DNA of 64,000 nt from NCBI RefSeq assembly GCF_019599265.1, contig NZ_JAHZTC010000008.1, positions 124,001 through 188,000 of the forward strand, in the 5' to 3' direction. The position numbers and the translations under genes are program-made. Below the pieces are notes generated by a model, which worked only from the letters and a program-made list of their open reading frames with translations, had not been told where the DNA came from and searched no databases. Positions 1 through 11,605 of the stretch are shown in pieces. The stretch comes from Pontibacter sp. HSC-14F20. GTDB taxonomy: Bacteria; Bacteroidota; Bacteroidia; Cytophagales; Hymenobacteraceae. Each line of letters begins with the position of its first letter. The stretch's first letter is position 1.

Positions 1-59
1 CTATCCGTGAGGGTGGTAGAACAGTAGGTGCCGGTCAGGTAACTGAAATCATTGCCTAA
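1..59 (+). CDS. tuf: Elongation factor Tu, 3' end only
   Basis: Reading from base 3 the frame gives IREGGRTVGAGQVTEIIA and a TAA stop at 57-59. This is the conserved C-terminal strand of EF-Tu domain 3; the family normally ends in G-A-G-x-V-x-x-I-x. EF-Tu carries aminoacyl-tRNA to the ribosomal A site. Only 18 codons lie in the window, so nothing can be said about the rest. The place just before tRNA-Trp, secE and nusG is the usual one for a bacterial tuf gene. A strong hairpin terminator follows directly. Confidence 0.95.
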   Translation, partial: IREGGRTVGAGQVTEIIA

Positions 60-68
60 ATAATATTA

Positions 69-113
69 AACAAGCCCGTTTCTGGAATCTTTTTCGGGAA
101 CGGGTTTGTTTTT
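69..113 (+). terminator. Intrinsic terminator of tuf
   Basis: AACAAGCCCGTT (69-80) pairs with AACGGGTTTGTT (99-110) with one G-U pair, followed by a T run. It sits 10 bp after the tuf stop. Its descending arm contains the TTTG used as the -33 element of the next promoter. Confidence 0.85.
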
Positions 114-135
114 AATATTCTTTTAAATAAATTTG
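105..135 (+). promoter_or_regulatory. Bacteroidota-type promoter for tRNA-Trp/secE/nusG
   Basis: TTTG at 105-108 and TAAATTTG at 128-135 match the phylum consensus TTTG / TAnnTTTG with a 19-nt spacer. The expected start is near 142, about 25 nt before the tRNA. The -33 element lies inside the terminator stem of tuf, so termination and re-initiation are packed together. Confidence 0.75.
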
Positions 136-166
136 CACTCCAATTAAAATTGGTGTGCATTTTTTT

Positions 167-239
167 ACGGGTGTAGCTCAATTGGTAGAGTAGTGGTCTC
201 CAAAACCATTGGCTGGGAGTTCGAGTCTCTCCACCCGTG
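167..239 (+). tRNA. trnW: tRNA-Trp (anticodon CCA)
   Basis: A full cloverleaf folds by eye. The acceptor stem is ACGGGTG (167-173) with CACCCGT (232-238); the D arm is GCTC/GAGT; the anticodon stem is GTGGT/ACCAT around loop CTCCAAA with anticodon CCA; the T arm is GGGAG-TTCGAGT-CTCTC; the discriminator is G239. The CCA end is not encoded. Lying between tuf and secE is common for tRNA-Trp in bacteria. Confidence 0.96.
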
Positions 240-266
240 CAATTTAAATCTATTAAAGCGAAGGCA

Positions 267-458
267 ATGAGCAAAGTAAAAGGCTACATAGACGAGACAG
301 TGGAGGAAATGAAAAATAAAGTTTCATGGCCTGCATATTCTGAACTACAGAATAGCTCTGTATTAGTGTTGATAGGGTCTTTAATATTTGCTCTTGTAGT
401 TGGAGCTATGGATTTTGTTTTTGACTCTTCGTTGTCTTGGTTTTACAACCAGTTTTAA
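267..458 (+). CDS. secE: Preprotein translocase subunit SecE
   Basis: A 63-residue protein of the short, single-span SecE type. An amphipathic N-terminal helix (about residues 5-20, ending in the conserved SWPAYSEL stretch) is followed by one transmembrane helix (about 31-51). SecE clamps SecY in the inner-membrane Sec channel; SecY and SecA are also encoded in this window. The ATG at 267 is chosen because the longer reading frame opens with a GTG at 237 inside the tRNA acceptor stem. nusG follows after 9 bp, the near-universal secE-nusG pair, so co-transcription is likely. Confidence 0.95.
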   Translation: MSKVKGYIDETVEEMKNKVSWPAYSELQNSSVLVLIGSLIFALVVGAMDFVFDSSLSWFYNQF

Positions 459-467
459 CTTAAGTCT

Positions 468-1025
468 ATGGCTGATTTAAAATGGTATGTGGTTCGCGCA
501 GTTAGCGGACAGGAGAAAAAGGCAAAGGCGTATCTGGAGAACGAAGTTATAAGGCAAAATCTGGGAGAGTACGTTCCTCAGGTGCTCATACCTGCTGAAA
601 AGGTGTATGAGATGCGAGGTGGGAAGAAAAAGATCAGAGAGAGAAACTTCTTCCCGGGATATGTGCTGGTACAGGCTGATCTATCACATGGTGAAGCAGA
701 GCACATTATCATAAGCACACCAGGCGTAATTGGTTTCCTTGGTTCAAACGAAGGAGGTCAGAACAAAAAGCCGGTTCCACTGCGCCAAACAGAAGTAAAT
801 AGAATTCTGGGTACGGTAGATGAGGCAGAAGAACAAGCCGAAGTGCTGGATACTCCATTCTTAGTTGGAGAAATGGTGAAAGTGATGGATGGTCCTTTCA
901 GTGGATTCTCAGGTACTGTGGAAGAGGTATTCGAAGAACGTAAGAAACTCAATGTTATGGTGAAAATTTTCGGCCGTAACACACCAGTTGAGTTGAATTA
1001 CATGCAGGTAGAAAAAGAATCGTAG
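468..1025 (+). CDS. nusG: Transcription termination/antitermination factor NusG
   Basis: 185 residues, normal for NusG. The N-terminal NGN domain starts with KWYVVRAVSGQEKKAK and includes the RNFFPGYVLV strand; the KOW domain occupies about residues 128-180 (VKVMDGPFSGFSGTVEEV). NusG binds the RNA polymerase clamp, suppresses pausing and couples polymerase to the ribosome through S10 or to Rho. Here it lies between secE and rplK, upstream of rpoBC and of rpsJ (S10), its known partners. No insertion domain is present. Confidence 0.97.
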   Translation: MADLKWYVVRAVSGQEKKAKAYLENEVIRQNLGEYVPQVLIPAEKVYEMRGGKKKIRERNFFPGYVLVQADLSHGEAEHIIISTPGVIGFLGSNEGGQNKKPVPLRQTEVNRILGTVDEAEEQAEVLDTPFLVGEMVKVMDGPFSGFSGTVEEVFEERKKLNVMVKIFGRNTPVELNYMQVEKES

Positions 1026-1037
1026 TAAATACAAATA

Positions 1038-1481
1038 ATGGCAAAGGAAATAAAAGGTTACCTGAAACTTCAGGTAAAGGGAGGTGCCGCGAACCCATCG
1101 CCACCGATTGGACCTGCACTTGGTTCTAAAGGTCTTAACATCATGGAGTTCTGTAAGCAGTTTAATGCTAGAACACAGGATAAGCCAGGACAAGTGTTAC
1201 CAGTGTTGATTACAATATACGCAGATAAGTCCTTCGACTTCGTTATTAAAACGCCTCCTGCTCCAGTATTGTTAATGGATGCTGCTAAAATTAAGGGTGG
1301 TTCTAAAGAGCCAAACCGTAACAAAGTGGGTTCAGTTACATGGGATCAGGTAAGAGAGATTGCAGAGCTGAAAATGCCTGACTTAAATGCTTTCAAACTG
1401 GAAGCCGCTATGAAAATGGTAGCTGGTACAGCAAGAAGCATGGGTATTACAGTATCTGGAAACGCTCCGTGGAACGAATAA
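1038..1481 (+). CDS. rplK: 50S ribosomal protein L11
   Basis: 147 residues. The N-terminal domain carries the proline-rich switch [21 protein letters not shown], and the C-terminal RNA-binding domain contains the [21 protein letters not shown] region. L11 binds the GTPase-associated centre of 23S rRNA and contacts EF-G, EF-Tu and release factors. First gene of the rplKAJL cluster, 12 bp after nusG and 16 bp before rplA, so probably one transcript. No strong Shine-Dalgarno precedes the ATG, as usual in this phylum. Confidence 0.97.
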   Translation: MAKEIKGYLKLQVKGGAANPSPPIGPALGSKGLNIMEFCKQFNARTQDKPGQVLPVLITIYADKSFDFVIKTPPAPVLLMDAAKIKGGSKEPNRNKVGSVTWDQVREIAELKMPDLNAFKLEAAMKMVAGTARSMGITVSGNAPWNE

Positions 1482-1497
1482 TTAGAGTTAAAGGATA

Positions 1498-2190
1498 ATG
1501 GCGAAGATTTCAAAGAACAGGAAAGCAGCTTTAGAAAAGGCTGACCTGACAAAAGAGTATTCTTTAACAGATGCGGCTTCAGTAGTAAAAGATATCACTT
1601 TTACCAAGTTCGATGCCTCTGTTGATATTGACGTACGCTTAGGCGTTGACCCTCGCAAAGCCGACCAAATGGTTCGTGGTATTGTTACCCTTCCTCATGG
1701 CACCGGTAAAGACGTTAAAGTACTGGCGCTGGTAACCCCTGACAAAGAGCAGGAGGCGAAAGATGCAGGCGCTGACTTCGTCGGTCTGGATGACTATATC
1801 CAAAAGATTGAAAAAGGCTGGACAGACGTAGATGTGATCATCACAATGCCTGCTGTAATGGCAAAAGTTGGTCGTTTAGGTAGAATTCTAGGTCCTCGTA
1901 ACCTGATGCCAAACCCTAAGTCTGGTACAGTTACACAAGACGTTGCTAAAGCAGTTAAAGAAGTTAAAGCTGGTAAAATAGACTTTAAAGTTGACAAGTA
2001 TGGTATTATCCATACTAGTGTTGGCAAAGTTTCTTTCTCTCCAGAGCAACTAGCTGCTAACGCTGCTGAAGTAATTGCTACACTGAACCGCCTGAAGCCA
2101 TCTTCAGCAAAGGGTACTTACATTAAGAGCATAACATTGTCTAGCACAATGAGCCCGGCCGTAATCGTTGACAAGAACGCAACTATCTAA
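1498..2190 (+). CDS. rplA: 50S ribosomal protein L1
   Basis: 230 residues, standard L1 length. The two-domain L1 fold is recognised from the N-terminal [20 protein letters not shown] stretch and the central [21 protein letters not shown] signature. L1 forms the mobile stalk of the large subunit that helps move deacylated tRNA out of the E site. In E. coli it also represses its own L11-L1 messenger; whether that holds here cannot be seen. rplJ starts 4 bp after the stop. Confidence 0.97.
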   Translation: MAKISKNRKAALEKADLTKEYSLTDAASVVKDITFTKFDASVDIDVRLGVDPRKADQMVRGIVTLPHGTGKDVKVLALVTPDKEQEAKDAGADFVGLDDYIQKIEKGWTDVDVIITMPAVMAKVGRLGRILGPRNLMPNPKSGTVTQDVAKAVKEVKAGKIDFKVDKYGIIHTSVGKVSFSPEQLAANAAEVIATLNRLKPSSAKGTYIKSITLSSTMSPAVIVDKNATI

Positions 2191-2194
2191 GAAC

Positions 2195-2719
2195 ATGACC
2201 AGGGAAGAAAAAGAGATAATTGTTAAAGACCTGAGCGAGAAGTTAGCGAACACTAACTATTTCTATATCACAGATGCGTCTACCATGAGTGTAGCAAGCA
2301 TTAACCAGTTCAGGAGAATGGCCTTTGATAGAGGCCTGGAGTACAAAGTTTACAAAAACACTTTCATTAAGAAAGCACTGGATACACTAGAGGCAGATAC
2401 TGCTAATCTGGAAGAGATTCTGAAAGGTTCGTCTGGTATCTTGTTTTCTACTGAATCAGGAAATGCTCCTGGTAAGCTTCTTAAAGACTTTAGAAAAAAA
2501 GGCAACCCACTTCCATTGTTGAAGGGTGCTTACATTGATGGCGGTATCTATATTGGTGAAAGCCAACTGGACACATTGGCCAGCATCAAGTCTAAGAACG
2601 AGCTTATCGGCGATATCATTGGCTTGCTTCAGTCTCCAGCTAAGAATGTTGTTTCCGCTCTTCAGAGCAGCGGTGGCAAACTAGCCGGAATCCTGAAAAC
2701 CCTATCTGAAAAAGAATAA
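2195..2719 (+). CDS. rplJ: 50S ribosomal protein L10
   Basis: 174 residues starting MTREEKEIIVKDLSEKLA. The N-terminal rRNA-binding domain (YITDASTMSVASINQFRRMAFDRGLEYKV and KNTFIKKAL) is followed by the C-terminal helix that carries L7/L12 dimers. L10 is the base of the ribosomal stalk. The ATG at 2195 is chosen because the open frame upstream overlaps rplA and lacks family similarity. The next gene encodes its partner L7/L12. Confidence 0.96.
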   Translation: MTREEKEIIVKDLSEKLANTNYFYITDASTMSVASINQFRRMAFDRGLEYKVYKNTFIKKALDTLEADTANLEEILKGSSGILFSTESGNAPGKLLKDFRKKGNPLPLLKGAYIDGGIYIGESQLDTLASIKSKNELIGDIIGLLQSPAKNVVSALQSSGGKLAGILKTLSEKE

Positions 2720-2760
2720 TTTAAAAACGTAATCAATAAGTAACTTTTAATTTCAATAAA

Positions 2761-3141
2761 ATGGCAGATTTGAAAGCATTCGCTGAGCAGTTAGTAAACT
2801 TAACTGTGAAAGAGGTTAATGAACTAGCTACAATTCTTAAGGATGAGTATGGTATCGAGCCAGCTGCTGCTGCTCCAGTTATGATGGCTGGTGGTGGTGC
2901 TGCTGATGGTGGAGCTGCTGCAGAAGAGAAAACTTCTTTTGACGTAATTCTTAAGTCAGCTGGTGCATCTAAGCTTGCAGTTGTTAAGCTTGTAAAAGAA
3001 TTGACTGGTCTTGGCCTGAAAGAAGCTAAAGAATTGGTAGACGGCGCTCCTAAGCCTTTGAAAGAAGGTGTGGACAAAAACGAAGCTGAATCACTGAAGA
3101 AATCTTTGGAAGAAGCTGGTGCTGAAGTAGAGGTTAAATAA
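2761..3141 (+). CDS. rplL: 50S ribosomal protein L7/L12
   Basis: 126 residues with the classic layout: an N-terminal dimerisation domain (about 1-35), a flexible Ala/Gly-rich hinge (about 37-57, here unusually Gly-rich) and a C-terminal factor-binding domain with the [20 protein letters not shown] helix. L7/L12 recruits and stimulates translational GTPases and is needed in several copies per ribosome. It precedes two hairpins that probably reduce read-through into rpoB, as expected for differing demand. Confidence 0.97.
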   Translation: MADLKAFAEQLVNLTVKEVNELATILKDEYGIEPAAAAPVMMAGGGAADGGAAAEEKTSFDVILKSAGASKLAVVKLVKELTGLGLKEAKELVDGAPKPLKEGVDKNEAESLKKSLEEAGAEVEVK

Positions 3142-3170
3142 TCTCACTTACCAACATACCGACAACAGGT

Positions 3171-3196
3171 AGACCTGGCAGATTCGTCAGGTCTTT
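3171..3196 (+). terminator. Hairpin 1 between rplL and rpoB (attenuator/terminator)
   Basis: AGACCTG (3171-3177) pairs with CAGGTCT (3188-3194) and is followed by TTTT. Located 30 bp after rplL. Confidence 0.6.
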
Positions 3197-3210
3197 TCCT
3201 GTTTGTATAC

Positions 3211-3235
3211 GGATTCAAATTTGAATCCTTTTTTT
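3211..3235 (+). terminator. Hairpin 2 between rplL and rpoB, perfect 18-bp palindrome plus T7
   Basis: GGATTCAAATTTGAATCC (3211-3228) is a perfect palindrome followed by seven T. As RNA it forms a 6-bp stem with a 6-nt loop and a U tract. With hairpin 1 it makes a tandem attenuator ahead of rpoB. Alternatively the palindrome could be an operator. Confidence 0.6.
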
Positions 3236-3293
3236 GCCCGTAACCAAATTGGATGGTTATGTGCTGGAATCATATTGTAAACGTTAAAATTCC

Positions 3294-6200
3294 ATGGCTT
3301 TGGCTAAGAATAAAACGACAGAGCGAATCAATTTTGCCTCAATTAATCCAGTTATCGACTACCCTGACTTCCTAGATGTTCAGTTGCAGTCTTTTCAGGA
3401 TTTCTTTCAGCTGGAAACTCCGGCAGAAAACAGGGCACAGGAAGGATTGTTCAAGGTGTTTGCCGAGAACTTCCCTATTTCTGATTCTCGGGAAAACTTT
3501 GTTCTCGAATTTATCGACTATCATATAGACCCTCCGAAATACTCTGTTGATGAGTGTATTGACAGGGGGCTAACTTACTCGGTTCCACTTAAGGCAAAGC
3601 TTCGTCTGATTTGTAACGATGAGGACAATGAGGACTTTGAAACAATTGAGCAGGAAGTGTTTTTGGGTAACATCCCATACATGACTGAGAAAGGCTCATT
3701 TGTGATCAATGGTGCTGAACGTGTTATTGTATCTCAGTTGCACAGATCTCCGGGTGTATTCTTTGCACAGAGCAAACATACAAACGGTACTAAACTTTAT
3801 TCTGCCAGAATAATTCCTTTTAAAGGATCTTGGGTTGAGTTTGCAACAGACGTGAATAATGTGATGTATGCTTACATTGACCGAAAAAAGAAGTTTCCGG
3901 TAACGACACTTCTGCGTGCCATAGGTTATGGAACAGATAAAGATATTCTTGATCTGTTTGGGCTCTCAGAAGAATTACCTGCTACCAAGACTAATTTGAA
4001 GAATGCGATCGGTAGAAAATTGGCTGCACGCGTGCTCCGCACTTGGACAGAAGATTTCGTGGATGAAGATACAGGTGAAGTAGTTTCCATAGACCGCAAC
4101 GAAGTGCTTCTGGAACGTGATTCTGAAATCACGCAGGACGATATCGATGTAATTGTTGATTCTGGTACTAAGTCTATTATTCTCCACCGTGAGAATGTGA
4201 ACATTGCAGACTATGCCATTATATACAACACCCTTCAGAAAGATAACTCGAACTCTGAGAAAGAGGCAGTAGAGCAAATTTATCGTCAGCTCCGTAATAC
4301 GGAAGCGCCAGACGAAGAAACTGCGCGAGATATCATTCAGAAGCTGTTCTTCTCTGATAAGCGTTACGATCTGGGTGAAGTTGGTCGTTACAGAATCAAC
4401 AAGAAGTTAGGTCTTGATACTAACTGGGATGCAAAAGTTCTCACAAATGAGGACATCGTTCTGATCGTGAAATATCTGATCGGATTGATCAACTCAAGAG
4501 CTGTAGTGGATGATATTGACCACTTGAGTAACCGCCGTGTAAGAACGGTAGGTGAGCAACTTTACGCCCAGTTTGGTGTTGGTTTGGCTCGTATGGCTAG
4601 AACCATCAAGGAGCGTATGAACGTGCGCGACAATGAGGACTTCAAGCCGGTTGACCTGATTAATGCGCGTACGCTTTCTTCTGTGATCAACTCGTTCTTC
4701 GGAACAAACCAGTTGTCTCAATTCATGGACCAGACCAACCCGTTGGCAGAAGTGACGCACAAGCGTCGTGTTTCTGCACTGGGGCCAGGCGGTCTGTCGA
4801 GAGAACGTGCTGGTTTCGAGGTTCGTGACGTTCACTATACCCACTATGGCCGTCTATGTACCATTGAAACACCGGAAGGTCCGAACATCGGTCTGATATC
4901 TTCTCTGTGCGTGCATGCTCGCGTGAACCACATGGGCTTCATCGAAACCCCATACCGGAAAGTAAATGAAGGTATAGTAGAGATGGATGGTACAGTAGAG
5001 TATCTGACTGCAGAAGAAGAAGATACCCACCACATCGCTCAGGCTAATGCCATTATTGATGACAAGGGTAACTTTATTAATGATAGAGTAAAAGGTAGAT
5101 TTGAAGGTGACTTCCCTGTGGAGGAACCTAATACCTATACCTATATGGACGTTGCACCGAACCAAATCGTGTCGGTGGCGGCTTCGTTGATTCCATTCCT
5201 GGAGCACGATGACGCTAACCGTGCCCTAATGGGTTCAAACATGCAACGCCAGGCCGTTCCGTTACTGAAAGCTGAAGCCCCAATTGTTGGTACAGGTCTG
5301 GAAAAAAGAGCCGCTATTGACTCAAGAGCGCTTGTTATCGCTGAAGGTGACGGTGTAATTGACTTTGTAGATGCAAACAAGATTGTTGTAAAATACGATC
5401 TGACAGATGATGAGAAGTTGGTTGCTTTTGATGCGGAGTATGTTACTTATAACCTGATCAAGTTCAGAAGAACTAACCAGGATACCTGCATTAACTTAAC
5501 GCCGATTGTTTATACAGGTCAGCGTGTAGTAAAAGGTCAACCGCTTTGCGAAGGTTATGCCACTAACAATGGTGAGCTTGCAATCGGCCGTAACATGCAA
5601 GTGGCGTTCATGCCATGGCAAGGATACAACTTTGAGGATGCTATTGTTATCTCTGAAAAAGTAGTAAGAGATGATATCTTTACTTCTATCCACATCGAAG
5701 AATTCGAGCTAGAGGTTCGTGAAACGAAGCGTGGTGAAGAGGAACTTACTTCTGAGATTCCGAACGTAAGCGAAGAAGCTGTTAAGAACCTAGACGAGAA
5801 TGGTATCATCCGAATAGGTGCTGAGGTTCGTGAAGGGGATATCCTGATCGGTAAGATCACACCCAAAGGTGAAACTGACCCAACTCCGGAAGAGAAACTT
5901 CTGCGTGCGATCTTTGGTGACAAAGCCGGAGATGTGAAAGATGCCTCGCTTAAGGCGCCACCATCATTGAACGGTGTAGTCATTGAGACCAAGCTTTTCT
6001 CCAGACCTAAGAAAGACAAAAACCTACGTGCTAAGTCTAAGAAAGAGGTTGAAGAGCTGAAAGTAAAATACTCTAAGGATCTGAACGCCATCAAGAATGT
6101 GATGGTTGATAAACTGGTGGCTTTGCTGGAAGGCAAGACATCTCAGGGTATCAAGCATAAGTTCGGCGATGAAATCTTGACAAAGGGTGTTAAGTTTTCT

Positions 6201-7172
6201 AGAAAGAACATCATTGAAGCCCTGTTCCCTGAGAAGAACCCATATAAGGACGAAAGTAACTATGCGGTTCCGGAAGAAGTGAATATGTTCAAGGATCTGA
6301 TCCTGGAAAATTGGACAGCTGACGAGAAGTCTAACAGCATGCTGGTGGAGCTTGTGAAAAATTACAACAAGCGTCGCAACATCACTTCTGCACACTTCAA
6401 GCGTGAGCGTTTCACACTGGAGGTAGGAGATGAGTTACCAGCAGGTATAGTACAACTCGCTAAGGTATACATCGCGAAGAAGCGTAAGCTGAAAGTGGGT
6501 GATAAGATGGCTGGTCGTCACGGTAACAAGGGTGTAGTTGCCCGTATCGTGCGTGAGGAGGATATGCCATTCCTGGAAACAGGTGAACCAATGGATATCG
6601 TACTGAACCCACTGGGTGTACCTTCAAGGATGAACATCGGTCAGATTTATGAGACTGTTCTTGGTTGGGCTGGCAAGAAGCTGGGTAGAACATATGCTAC
6701 TCCGATCTTTGACGGTGCGACTGAAGACCAGGTACAGGCTGAATTGAATGAGGCGGGTCTGCCAAGCTTTGGCCGTACATACCTGTACGATGGATTATCA
6801 GGCGATCGTTTCGATCAGCCAGTAACGGTTGGTGTCATCTATATGCTGAAACTGGGTCACTTGGTTGACGATAAGATGCACGCTCGTTCTATCGGACCAT
6901 ACTCACTCATCACACAGCAACCATTGGGTGGTAAAGCCCAGTTCGGTGGTCAGCGTTTTGGTGAGATGGAGGTGTGGGCATTGGAAGCATTCGGTGCTTC
7001 GAACGTACTGCAGGAAATACTTACAGTGAAATCTGACGACGTGATTGGCCGTGCGAAAGCCTACGAGGCAATTGTGAAGGGCGACGTGTTGCCAAAGCCA
7101 AATATCCCGGAATCATTCAACGTATTGATTCACGAGTTAAGAGGTCTGGCACTCGAGATCACCTTAGAGTAA
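3294..7172 (+). CDS. rpoB: DNA-directed RNA polymerase subunit beta
   Basis: 1292 residues. The rifampicin pocket (about residues 467-535) reads [27 protein letters not shown] and keeps the Asp, His and Ser that are typically mutated in resistant strains. The [17 protein letters not shown] active-site region and the C-terminal [21 protein letters not shown] clamp motif are intact. With RpoC it forms the catalytic cleft. No TAnnTTTG promoter is obvious just upstream, so expression probably depends on read-through past the two rplL hairpins. rpoC follows after about 100 bp. Confidence 0.98.
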   Translation: MALAKNKTTERINFASINPVIDYPDFLDVQLQSFQDFFQLETPAENRAQEGLFKVFAENFPISDSRENFVLEFIDYHIDPPKYSVDECIDRGLTYSVPLKAKLRLICNDEDNEDFETIEQEVFLGNIPYMTEKGSFVINGAERVIVSQLHRSPGVFFAQSKHTNGTKLYSARIIPFKGSWVEFATDVNNVMYAYIDRKKKFPVTTLLRAIGYGTDKDILDLFGLSEELPATKTNLKNAIGRKLAARVLRTWTEDFVDEDTGEVVSIDRNEVLLERDSEITQDDIDVIVDSGTKSIILHRENVNIADYAIIYNTLQKDNSNSEKEAVEQIYRQLRNTEAPDEETARDIIQKLFFSDKRYDLGEVGRYRINKKLGLDTNWDAKVLTNEDIVLIVKYLIGLINSRAVVDDIDHLSNRRVRTVGEQLYAQFGVGLARMARTIKERMNVRDNEDFKPVDLINARTLSSVINSFFGTNQLSQFMDQTNPLAEVTHKRRVSALGPGGLSRERAGFEVRDVHYTHYGRLCTIETPEGPNIGLISSLCVHARVNHMGFIETPYRKVNEGIVEMDGTVEYLTAEEEDTHHIAQANAIIDDKGNFINDRVKGRFEGDFPVEEPNTYTYMDVAPNQIVSVAASLIPFLEHDDANRALMGSNMQRQAVPLLKAEAPIVGTGLEKRAAIDSRALVIAEGDGVIDFVDANKIVVKYDLTDDEKLVAFDAEYVTYNLIKFRRTNQDTCINLTPIVYTGQRVVKGQPLCEGYATNNGELAIGRNMQVAFMPWQGYNFEDAIVISEKVVRDDIFTSIHIEEFELEVRETKRGEEELTSEIPNVSEEAVKNLDENGIIRIGAEVREGDILIGKITPKGETDPTPEEKLLRAIFGDKAGDVKDASLKAPPSLNGVVIETKLFSRPKKDKNLRAKSKKEVEELKVKYSKDLNAIKNVMVDKLVALLEGKTSQGIKHKFGDEILTKGVKFSRKNIIEALFPEKNPYKDESNYAVPEEVNMFKDLILENWTADEKSNSMLVELVKNYNKRRNITSAHFKRERFTLEVGDELPAGIVQLAKVYIAKKRKLKVGDKMAGRHGNKGVVARIVREEDMPFLETGEPMDIVLNPLGVPSRMNIGQIYETVLGWAGKKLGRTYATPIFDGATEDQVQAELNEAGLPSFGRTYLYDGLSGDRFDQPVTVGVIYMLKLGHLVDDKMHARSIGPYSLITQQPLGGKAQFGGQRFGEMEVWALEAFGASNVLQEILTVKSDDVIGRAKAYEAIVKGDVLPKPNIPESFNVLIHELRGLALEITLE

Positions 7173-7183
7173 TAAAGTATAAG

Positions 7184-7229
7184 TTGAGCGCCCTGGCAAA
7201 AGTCGGGGTGCTCAGCTCACTTTATACAG
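7184..7229 (+). other. Hairpin in the rpoB-rpoC gap
   Basis: The 101-bp rpoB-rpoC spacer contains GAGCGCCC facing GGGGTGCTC, with flanking GTATAA/TTATAC arms that extend the pairing imperfectly. There is no U tract, so it is more likely a processing or stability element than a terminator. Function is inference. Confidence 0.4.
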
Positions 7230-7273
7230 ATTAGCTGTAAGGCAATTCATTGTATCGACATTATTGTAATAAT

Positions 7274-10200
7274 ATGGCATTTGCAAAAAACAAAAAGCTA
7301 ACTCAGGACTTCTCCAAAGTAACGATAAGCCTGGCTTCTCCAGAGTCGATTCTAGAGAGATCAAATGGCGAGGTTACAAAGCCTGAGACAATCAACTATA
7401 GAACCTATAAGCCTGAGATGGGTGGTCTGTTCTGCGAAAGAATATTCGGACCCGTAAAGGACTGGGAATGCCACTGCGGAAAGTATAAGAGAATCAGGTA
7501 TAAAGGTATTATCTGCGACCGTTGCGGTGTAGAAGTTACCGAGAAGAAAGTACGTCGTGAGCGTATGGGCCATATTGAGCTTGTAGTTCCGGTTGCACAT
7601 ATCTGGTATTTCAAATCTCTTCCGAACAAAATTGGTTATCTGCTGGGCTTACCAACCAAGAAGCTTGACCAGATCATCTACTATGAAAGATATGTGGTAA
7701 TTCAACCAGGTATTTTGGCAGAGGACGGTGTGAACACGCTGGACTTCCTGACCGAAGATGAGTACCTGGATATGATAGACAAGCTACCACGCGAGAACCA
7801 GATGTTGGACAACAACGATCCAAACAAGTTCATCGCGAAAATGGGTGCTGAGGCATTGCAAATGCTGCTAGAGCGCACGAACCTGGACGACCTGTCTTAT
7901 GAGCTTCGTCACGCTGCTGCTCACGAAACTTCTCAGCAGCGTAAAGCTGATGCTCTGAAGCGGCTTCGTGTAGTAGAAGCATTCCGTGATGCGACAACCA
8001 GAATCGAGAACAGACCAGAGTGGATGATTATCCGCATGGTGCCTGTGATTCCGCCAGAACTTCGTCCGCTTGTTCCTTTGGATGGTGGCCGTTTCGCAAC
8101 GTCTGACTTGAACGACCTTTACCGTCGTGTTATTATTCGTAACAACCGACTGAAGCGTCTTATCGAGATCAAAGCTCCGGAAGTAATCCTTCGTAACGAG
8201 AAGCGTATGCTCCAGGAAGCGGTTGACTCTTTGTTCGACAACTCACGTAAAGTGAACGCTGTCCGTGCAGAAGGTAACCGTGCGCTGAAATCACTTTCTG
8301 ACATGCTGAAAGGTAAGCAAGGACGTTTCCGTCAGAACTTGCTTGGTAAGCGTGTTGACTACTCAGGCCGTTCAGTAATTGTGGTTGGTCCTGAACTGAA
8401 GCTACATGAGTGCGGTCTGCCTAAGAACATGGCAGCTGAGCTCTTCAAGCCGTTCATTATCCGCAAGTTGATCGAAAGAGGCATTGTTAAGACTGTAAAG
8501 TCAGCAAAGAAAATAGTTGACCGTAAGGATCCTGTAGTTTGGGATATCCTAGAGAACGTGCTGAAAGGCCACCCGGTGCTCCTAAACCGTGCTCCTACAC
8601 TCCACAGATTAGGTATACAGGCATTCCAGCCAAAACTGATCGAAGGTAAGGCAATTCAGCTACACCCATTAGTGTGTACGGCATTCAACGCCGACTTTGA
8701 CGGTGACCAGATGGCGGTGCACGTTCCACTCGGACCTGCTGCTGTACTGGAAGCCTCTATGCTGATGCTTGCTTCGCATAACATCTTGAACCCTGCTAAC
8801 GGTGCGCCTATCGCGGTACCTTCTCAGGACATGGTACTTGGTCTATACTATGTATCAAAAGGAAAACGTAGCACAGAAAAGGAAAATATACCTGGTGAAG
8901 GTATGAGCTTCTACTCTGCGGAGGAAGTAATTATCGCCATCAATGAAGGGCGTCTGTCTAAGCAGGCCTATATTAAAGTAAGAGCGAAGGTTAAGAACGA
9001 AAAAGGTGAACTCGAGACAAAACTGATCGAGACAGTTGCCGGCCGCGTAATCTTCAACCAGTTTGTACCAGAAGAGGTTGGATACATCGATGAACTGTTG
9101 ACTAAGAAGAAACTTCAGCAGATCATCTCTAGAGTATTCAAAGAGACAGGTATGGCACGTACCGCTCACTTCCTGGACGATATCAAAACACTAGGATTCC
9201 AGTCTGCCTACAAAGGCGGTCTGTCAATGGGTCTGGGCGACATCCAGATTCCGGCAGAGAAGGACATTCTGGTAGCGCAGGCTAAGAAAGACGTAGATGC
9301 TGTATGGCAGAACTACTCCATGGGTCTGATCACTGATAACGAGCGTTACAACCAGGTGATTGATATTTGGACCCGTATCAACAACCAGATTACTGAAACG
9401 TTGATGCGCCGTCTGGAGAATGATGACCAAGGCTTTAACTCGATCTTCATGATGATGCACTCTGGTGCGCGTGGTTCGAGAGAGCAGATTCGTCAGTTAG
9501 GTGGTATGCGTGGTCTGATGGCTAAGCCTCAGAAATCACTGCAAGGCTCTGTAGGTGAAATTATCGAGAACCCGATCCTTTCTAACTTTAAGGAAGGTCT
9601 GGATGTAATCGAGTACTTCATTTCTACACACGGTGCTCGTAAAGGTCTTGCCGATACAGCCCTTAAAACTGCAGATGCTGGTTACCTGACACGTCGTCTG
9701 GTAGACGTATCCCAGGACGTAATCGTGAATGAGGAAGATTGCGGTACACTGAGAGGTCTGGAAGTGAGTGCACTGAAAGACAACGAAGATATCGTGGAGT
9801 CTCTGTCTGAGCGTATCCTGGGTCGTGTGACGGTACACGATGTATACAATCCGATTACAAACGAGCTGATTGTAGAATCAGGTTCTGAAGTAACGGAAGA
9901 AGTTGCACGTGCTATTGAGAACACATCGATTGAAACAGTTGAGATCCGCTCAGTACTTACATGTGAGTCTAAGCGCGGTATCTGTGCTAAATGCTACGGA
10001 CGTAACCTGGCAACAGGTTTTATGGTGCAGAAAGGCGAGGCTGTTGGTGTAATCGCAGCTCAATCCATTGGTGAGCCAGGTACACAGCTGACGCTCCGTA
10101 CCTTCCACGTGGGTGGTACAGCATCTAACATTGCGGTAGATGCAATGATCCGTGCGAAATTCGCAGGAAAGATCGAATTCGAAGATGTTCGTACGATCGA

Positions 10201-11599
10201 TACCATCAACAACGAGGGTGAGCCTGTGAAAGTAGTAATGGGACGTTCAGGAGAAGTTAAGATAGTTGACCCAGCTACTGGAAAGCTACTTATCAGCAAC
10301 CACGTACCTTACGGTTCATTCATCACAGTGAATGATGGCCAGGAAGTTGAGAAAAACGACCAACTGTGTATGTGGGATCCATACAACGCAGTTATTCTTT
10401 CTGAGTTTGACGGTGAGATTGCTTACGAGTCGATCATTGAAGGTATAACTTATCGTGAGGAATCAGATGAGCAGACTGGCTACCGTGAGAAGGTAATCAT
10501 CGATACAAAAGATAAGACACAGAACCCTGCTATTATCGTGAATCCAAAGAGTGGAGAGTCAAAAGGCTACAACATTCCTGTAGGAGCTCACTTAACAGTA
10601 GAGAACGGCGAAAAAATAAAAGCCGGTCAGATTTTGGTGAAAATCCCTCGAGCGATTGGTAAAACAAGAGACATTACAGGTGGTCTTCCACGGGTGACAG
10701 AGTTGTTTGAAGCACGTAACCCGTCTAACCCGGCAGTTGTTTCTGAAATCGACGGTGTGGTAACTTATGGTAGTGTGAAGCGTGGTAACCGTGAAATCTT
10801 CATTGAGTCAAAAGACGGCGTAAAGAAGAAGTATATGGTGCCGCTTTCTAAGCACATCCTGGTGCAGGACAATGACTTTGTACGTGCAGGTATGCCGCTG
10901 TCAGATGGAGCAATTACACCTACAGACATTCTGAATATTCAGGGCCCTGGTGCGGTACAAGAGTACCTGGTAAATGAGATTCAGGAAGTATACCGTCTGC
11001 AAGGTGTGAAGATCAACGATAAGCACATTGAGGTTGTAGTTCGCCAGATGATGCAGAAAGTAGTGATCATTGATGCAGGTGATACCAGCTTCCTGGAGCA
11101 TCAGGTGGTAGACAAGGTTAACTTCATGGAAGAGAACGACCGCATCATCGACATGAAAGTGGTTGAGGAAGCAGGTGATTCTACAAATATGAAGCCAGGT
11201 CAGATCGTGACAGCGAGAAGATTGCGTGACGAGAACTCCAGCCTGAAGCGCAGAGATCTGAGATTGGTTACAGTGCGTGATGCGTCTCCAGCAGTTTCGC
11301 GTCCAACGTTGCAAGGTATAACCCAGGCTTCTTTGGGTACACAAAGCTTTATATCAGCAGCATCGTTCCAGGAAACTACAAAGGTACTGAGCGAAGCAGC
11401 AATTAAAGGTAAAGCTGATGAACTGTTAGGTTTGAAAGAAAACGTGATCGTGGGTCACTTGATTCCAGCTGGTACAGGTTTGCGTGAATACCAAAGCCTG
11501 ATTGTTGGTAGCCAGGAAGAATATGACTCATTGGTAGAATCAAAAAAATCTGGAGTAGGAAGCCGCGCCAAGCAGCAGGAACTACAGAACAACAGATAA
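7274..11599 (+). CDS. rpoC: DNA-directed RNA polymerase subunit beta'
   Basis: 1441 residues. The N-terminal zinc finger (CHCGKYKRI...CDRCG, about residues 66-90) is complete. The catalytic [12 protein letters not shown] with its three Mg-binding Asp lies near residue 475, and the second cysteine cluster ([13 protein letters not shown]) is present. The ATG at 7274 ([11 protein letters not shown]) is preferred to an upstream TTG at 7250 because homologues begin with this short basic stretch. A DUF3467 gene follows 6 bp after the stop. Confidence 0.97.
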   Translation: MAFAKNKKLTQDFSKVTISLASPESILERSNGEVTKPETINYRTYKPEMGGLFCERIFGPVKDWECHCGKYKRIRYKGIICDRCGVEVTEKKVRRERMGHIELVVPVAHIWYFKSLPNKIGYLLGLPTKKLDQIIYYERYVVIQPGILAEDGVNTLDFLTEDEYLDMIDKLPRENQMLDNNDPNKFIAKMGAEALQMLLERTNLDDLSYELRHAAAHETSQQRKADALKRLRVVEAFRDATTRIENRPEWMIIRMVPVIPPELRPLVPLDGGRFATSDLNDLYRRVIIRNNRLKRLIEIKAPEVILRNEKRMLQEAVDSLFDNSRKVNAVRAEGNRALKSLSDMLKGKQGRFRQNLLGKRVDYSGRSVIVVGPELKLHECGLPKNMAAELFKPFIIRKLIERGIVKTVKSAKKIVDRKDPVVWDILENVLKGHPVLLNRAPTLHRLGIQAFQPKLIEGKAIQLHPLVCTAFNADFDGDQMAVHVPLGPAAVLEASMLMLASHNILNPANGAPIAVPSQDMVLGLYYVSKGKRSTEKENIPGEGMSFYSAEEVIIAINEGRLSKQAYIKVRAKVKNEKGELETKLIETVAGRVIFNQFVPEEVGYIDELLTKKKLQQIISRVFKETGMARTAHFLDDIKTLGFQSAYKGGLSMGLGDIQIPAEKDILVAQAKKDVDAVWQNYSMGLITDNERYNQVIDIWTRINNQITETLMRRLENDDQGFNSIFMMMHSGARGSREQIRQLGGMRGLMAKPQKSLQGSVGEIIENPILSNFKEGLDVIEYFISTHGARKGLADTALKTADAGYLTRRLVDVSQDVIVNEEDCGTLRGLEVSALKDNEDIVESLSERILGRVTVHDVYNPITNELIVESGSEVTEEVARAIENTSIETVEIRSVLTCESKRGICAKCYGRNLATGFMVQKGEAVGVIAAQSIGEPGTQLTLRTFHVGGTASNIAVDAMIRAKFAGKIEFEDVRTIDTINNEGEPVKVVMGRSGEVKIVDPATGKLLISNHVPYGSFITVNDGQEVEKNDQLCMWDPYNAVILSEFDGEIAYESIIEGITYREESDEQTGYREKVIIDTKDKTQNPAIIVNPKSGESKGYNIPVGAHLTVENGEKIKAGQILVKIPRAIGKTRDITGGLPRVTELFEARNPSNPAVVSEIDGVVTYGSVKRGNREIFIESKDGVKKKYMVPLSKHILVQDNDFVRAGMPLSDGAITPTDILNIQGPGAVQEYLVNEIQEVYRLQGVKINDKHIEVVVRQMMQKVVIIDAGDTSFLEHQVVDKVNFMEENDRIIDMKVVEEAGDSTNMKPGQIVTARRLRDENSSLKRRDLRLVTVRDASPAVSRPTLQGITQASLGTQSFISAASFQETTKVLSEAAIKGKADELLGLKENVIVGHLIPAGTGLREYQSLIVGSQEEYDSLVESKKSGVGSRAKQQELQNNR

Positions 11600-11605
11600 G
11601 CAGGT

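Noticed and set aside
237..266. Extended secE start at GTG 237
   Set aside because: The codon lies in the tRNA acceptor stem; ATG 267 matches the family.
56..274. Minus-strand open frame of 72 codons over the tRNA region
   Set aside because: It lies across a terminator, a tRNA and the secE start and resembles no protein; a chance frame.
5555..6136. Minus-strand frame of 193 codons inside rpoB
   Set aside because: Ser-rich shadow of the rpoB frame; no family features.
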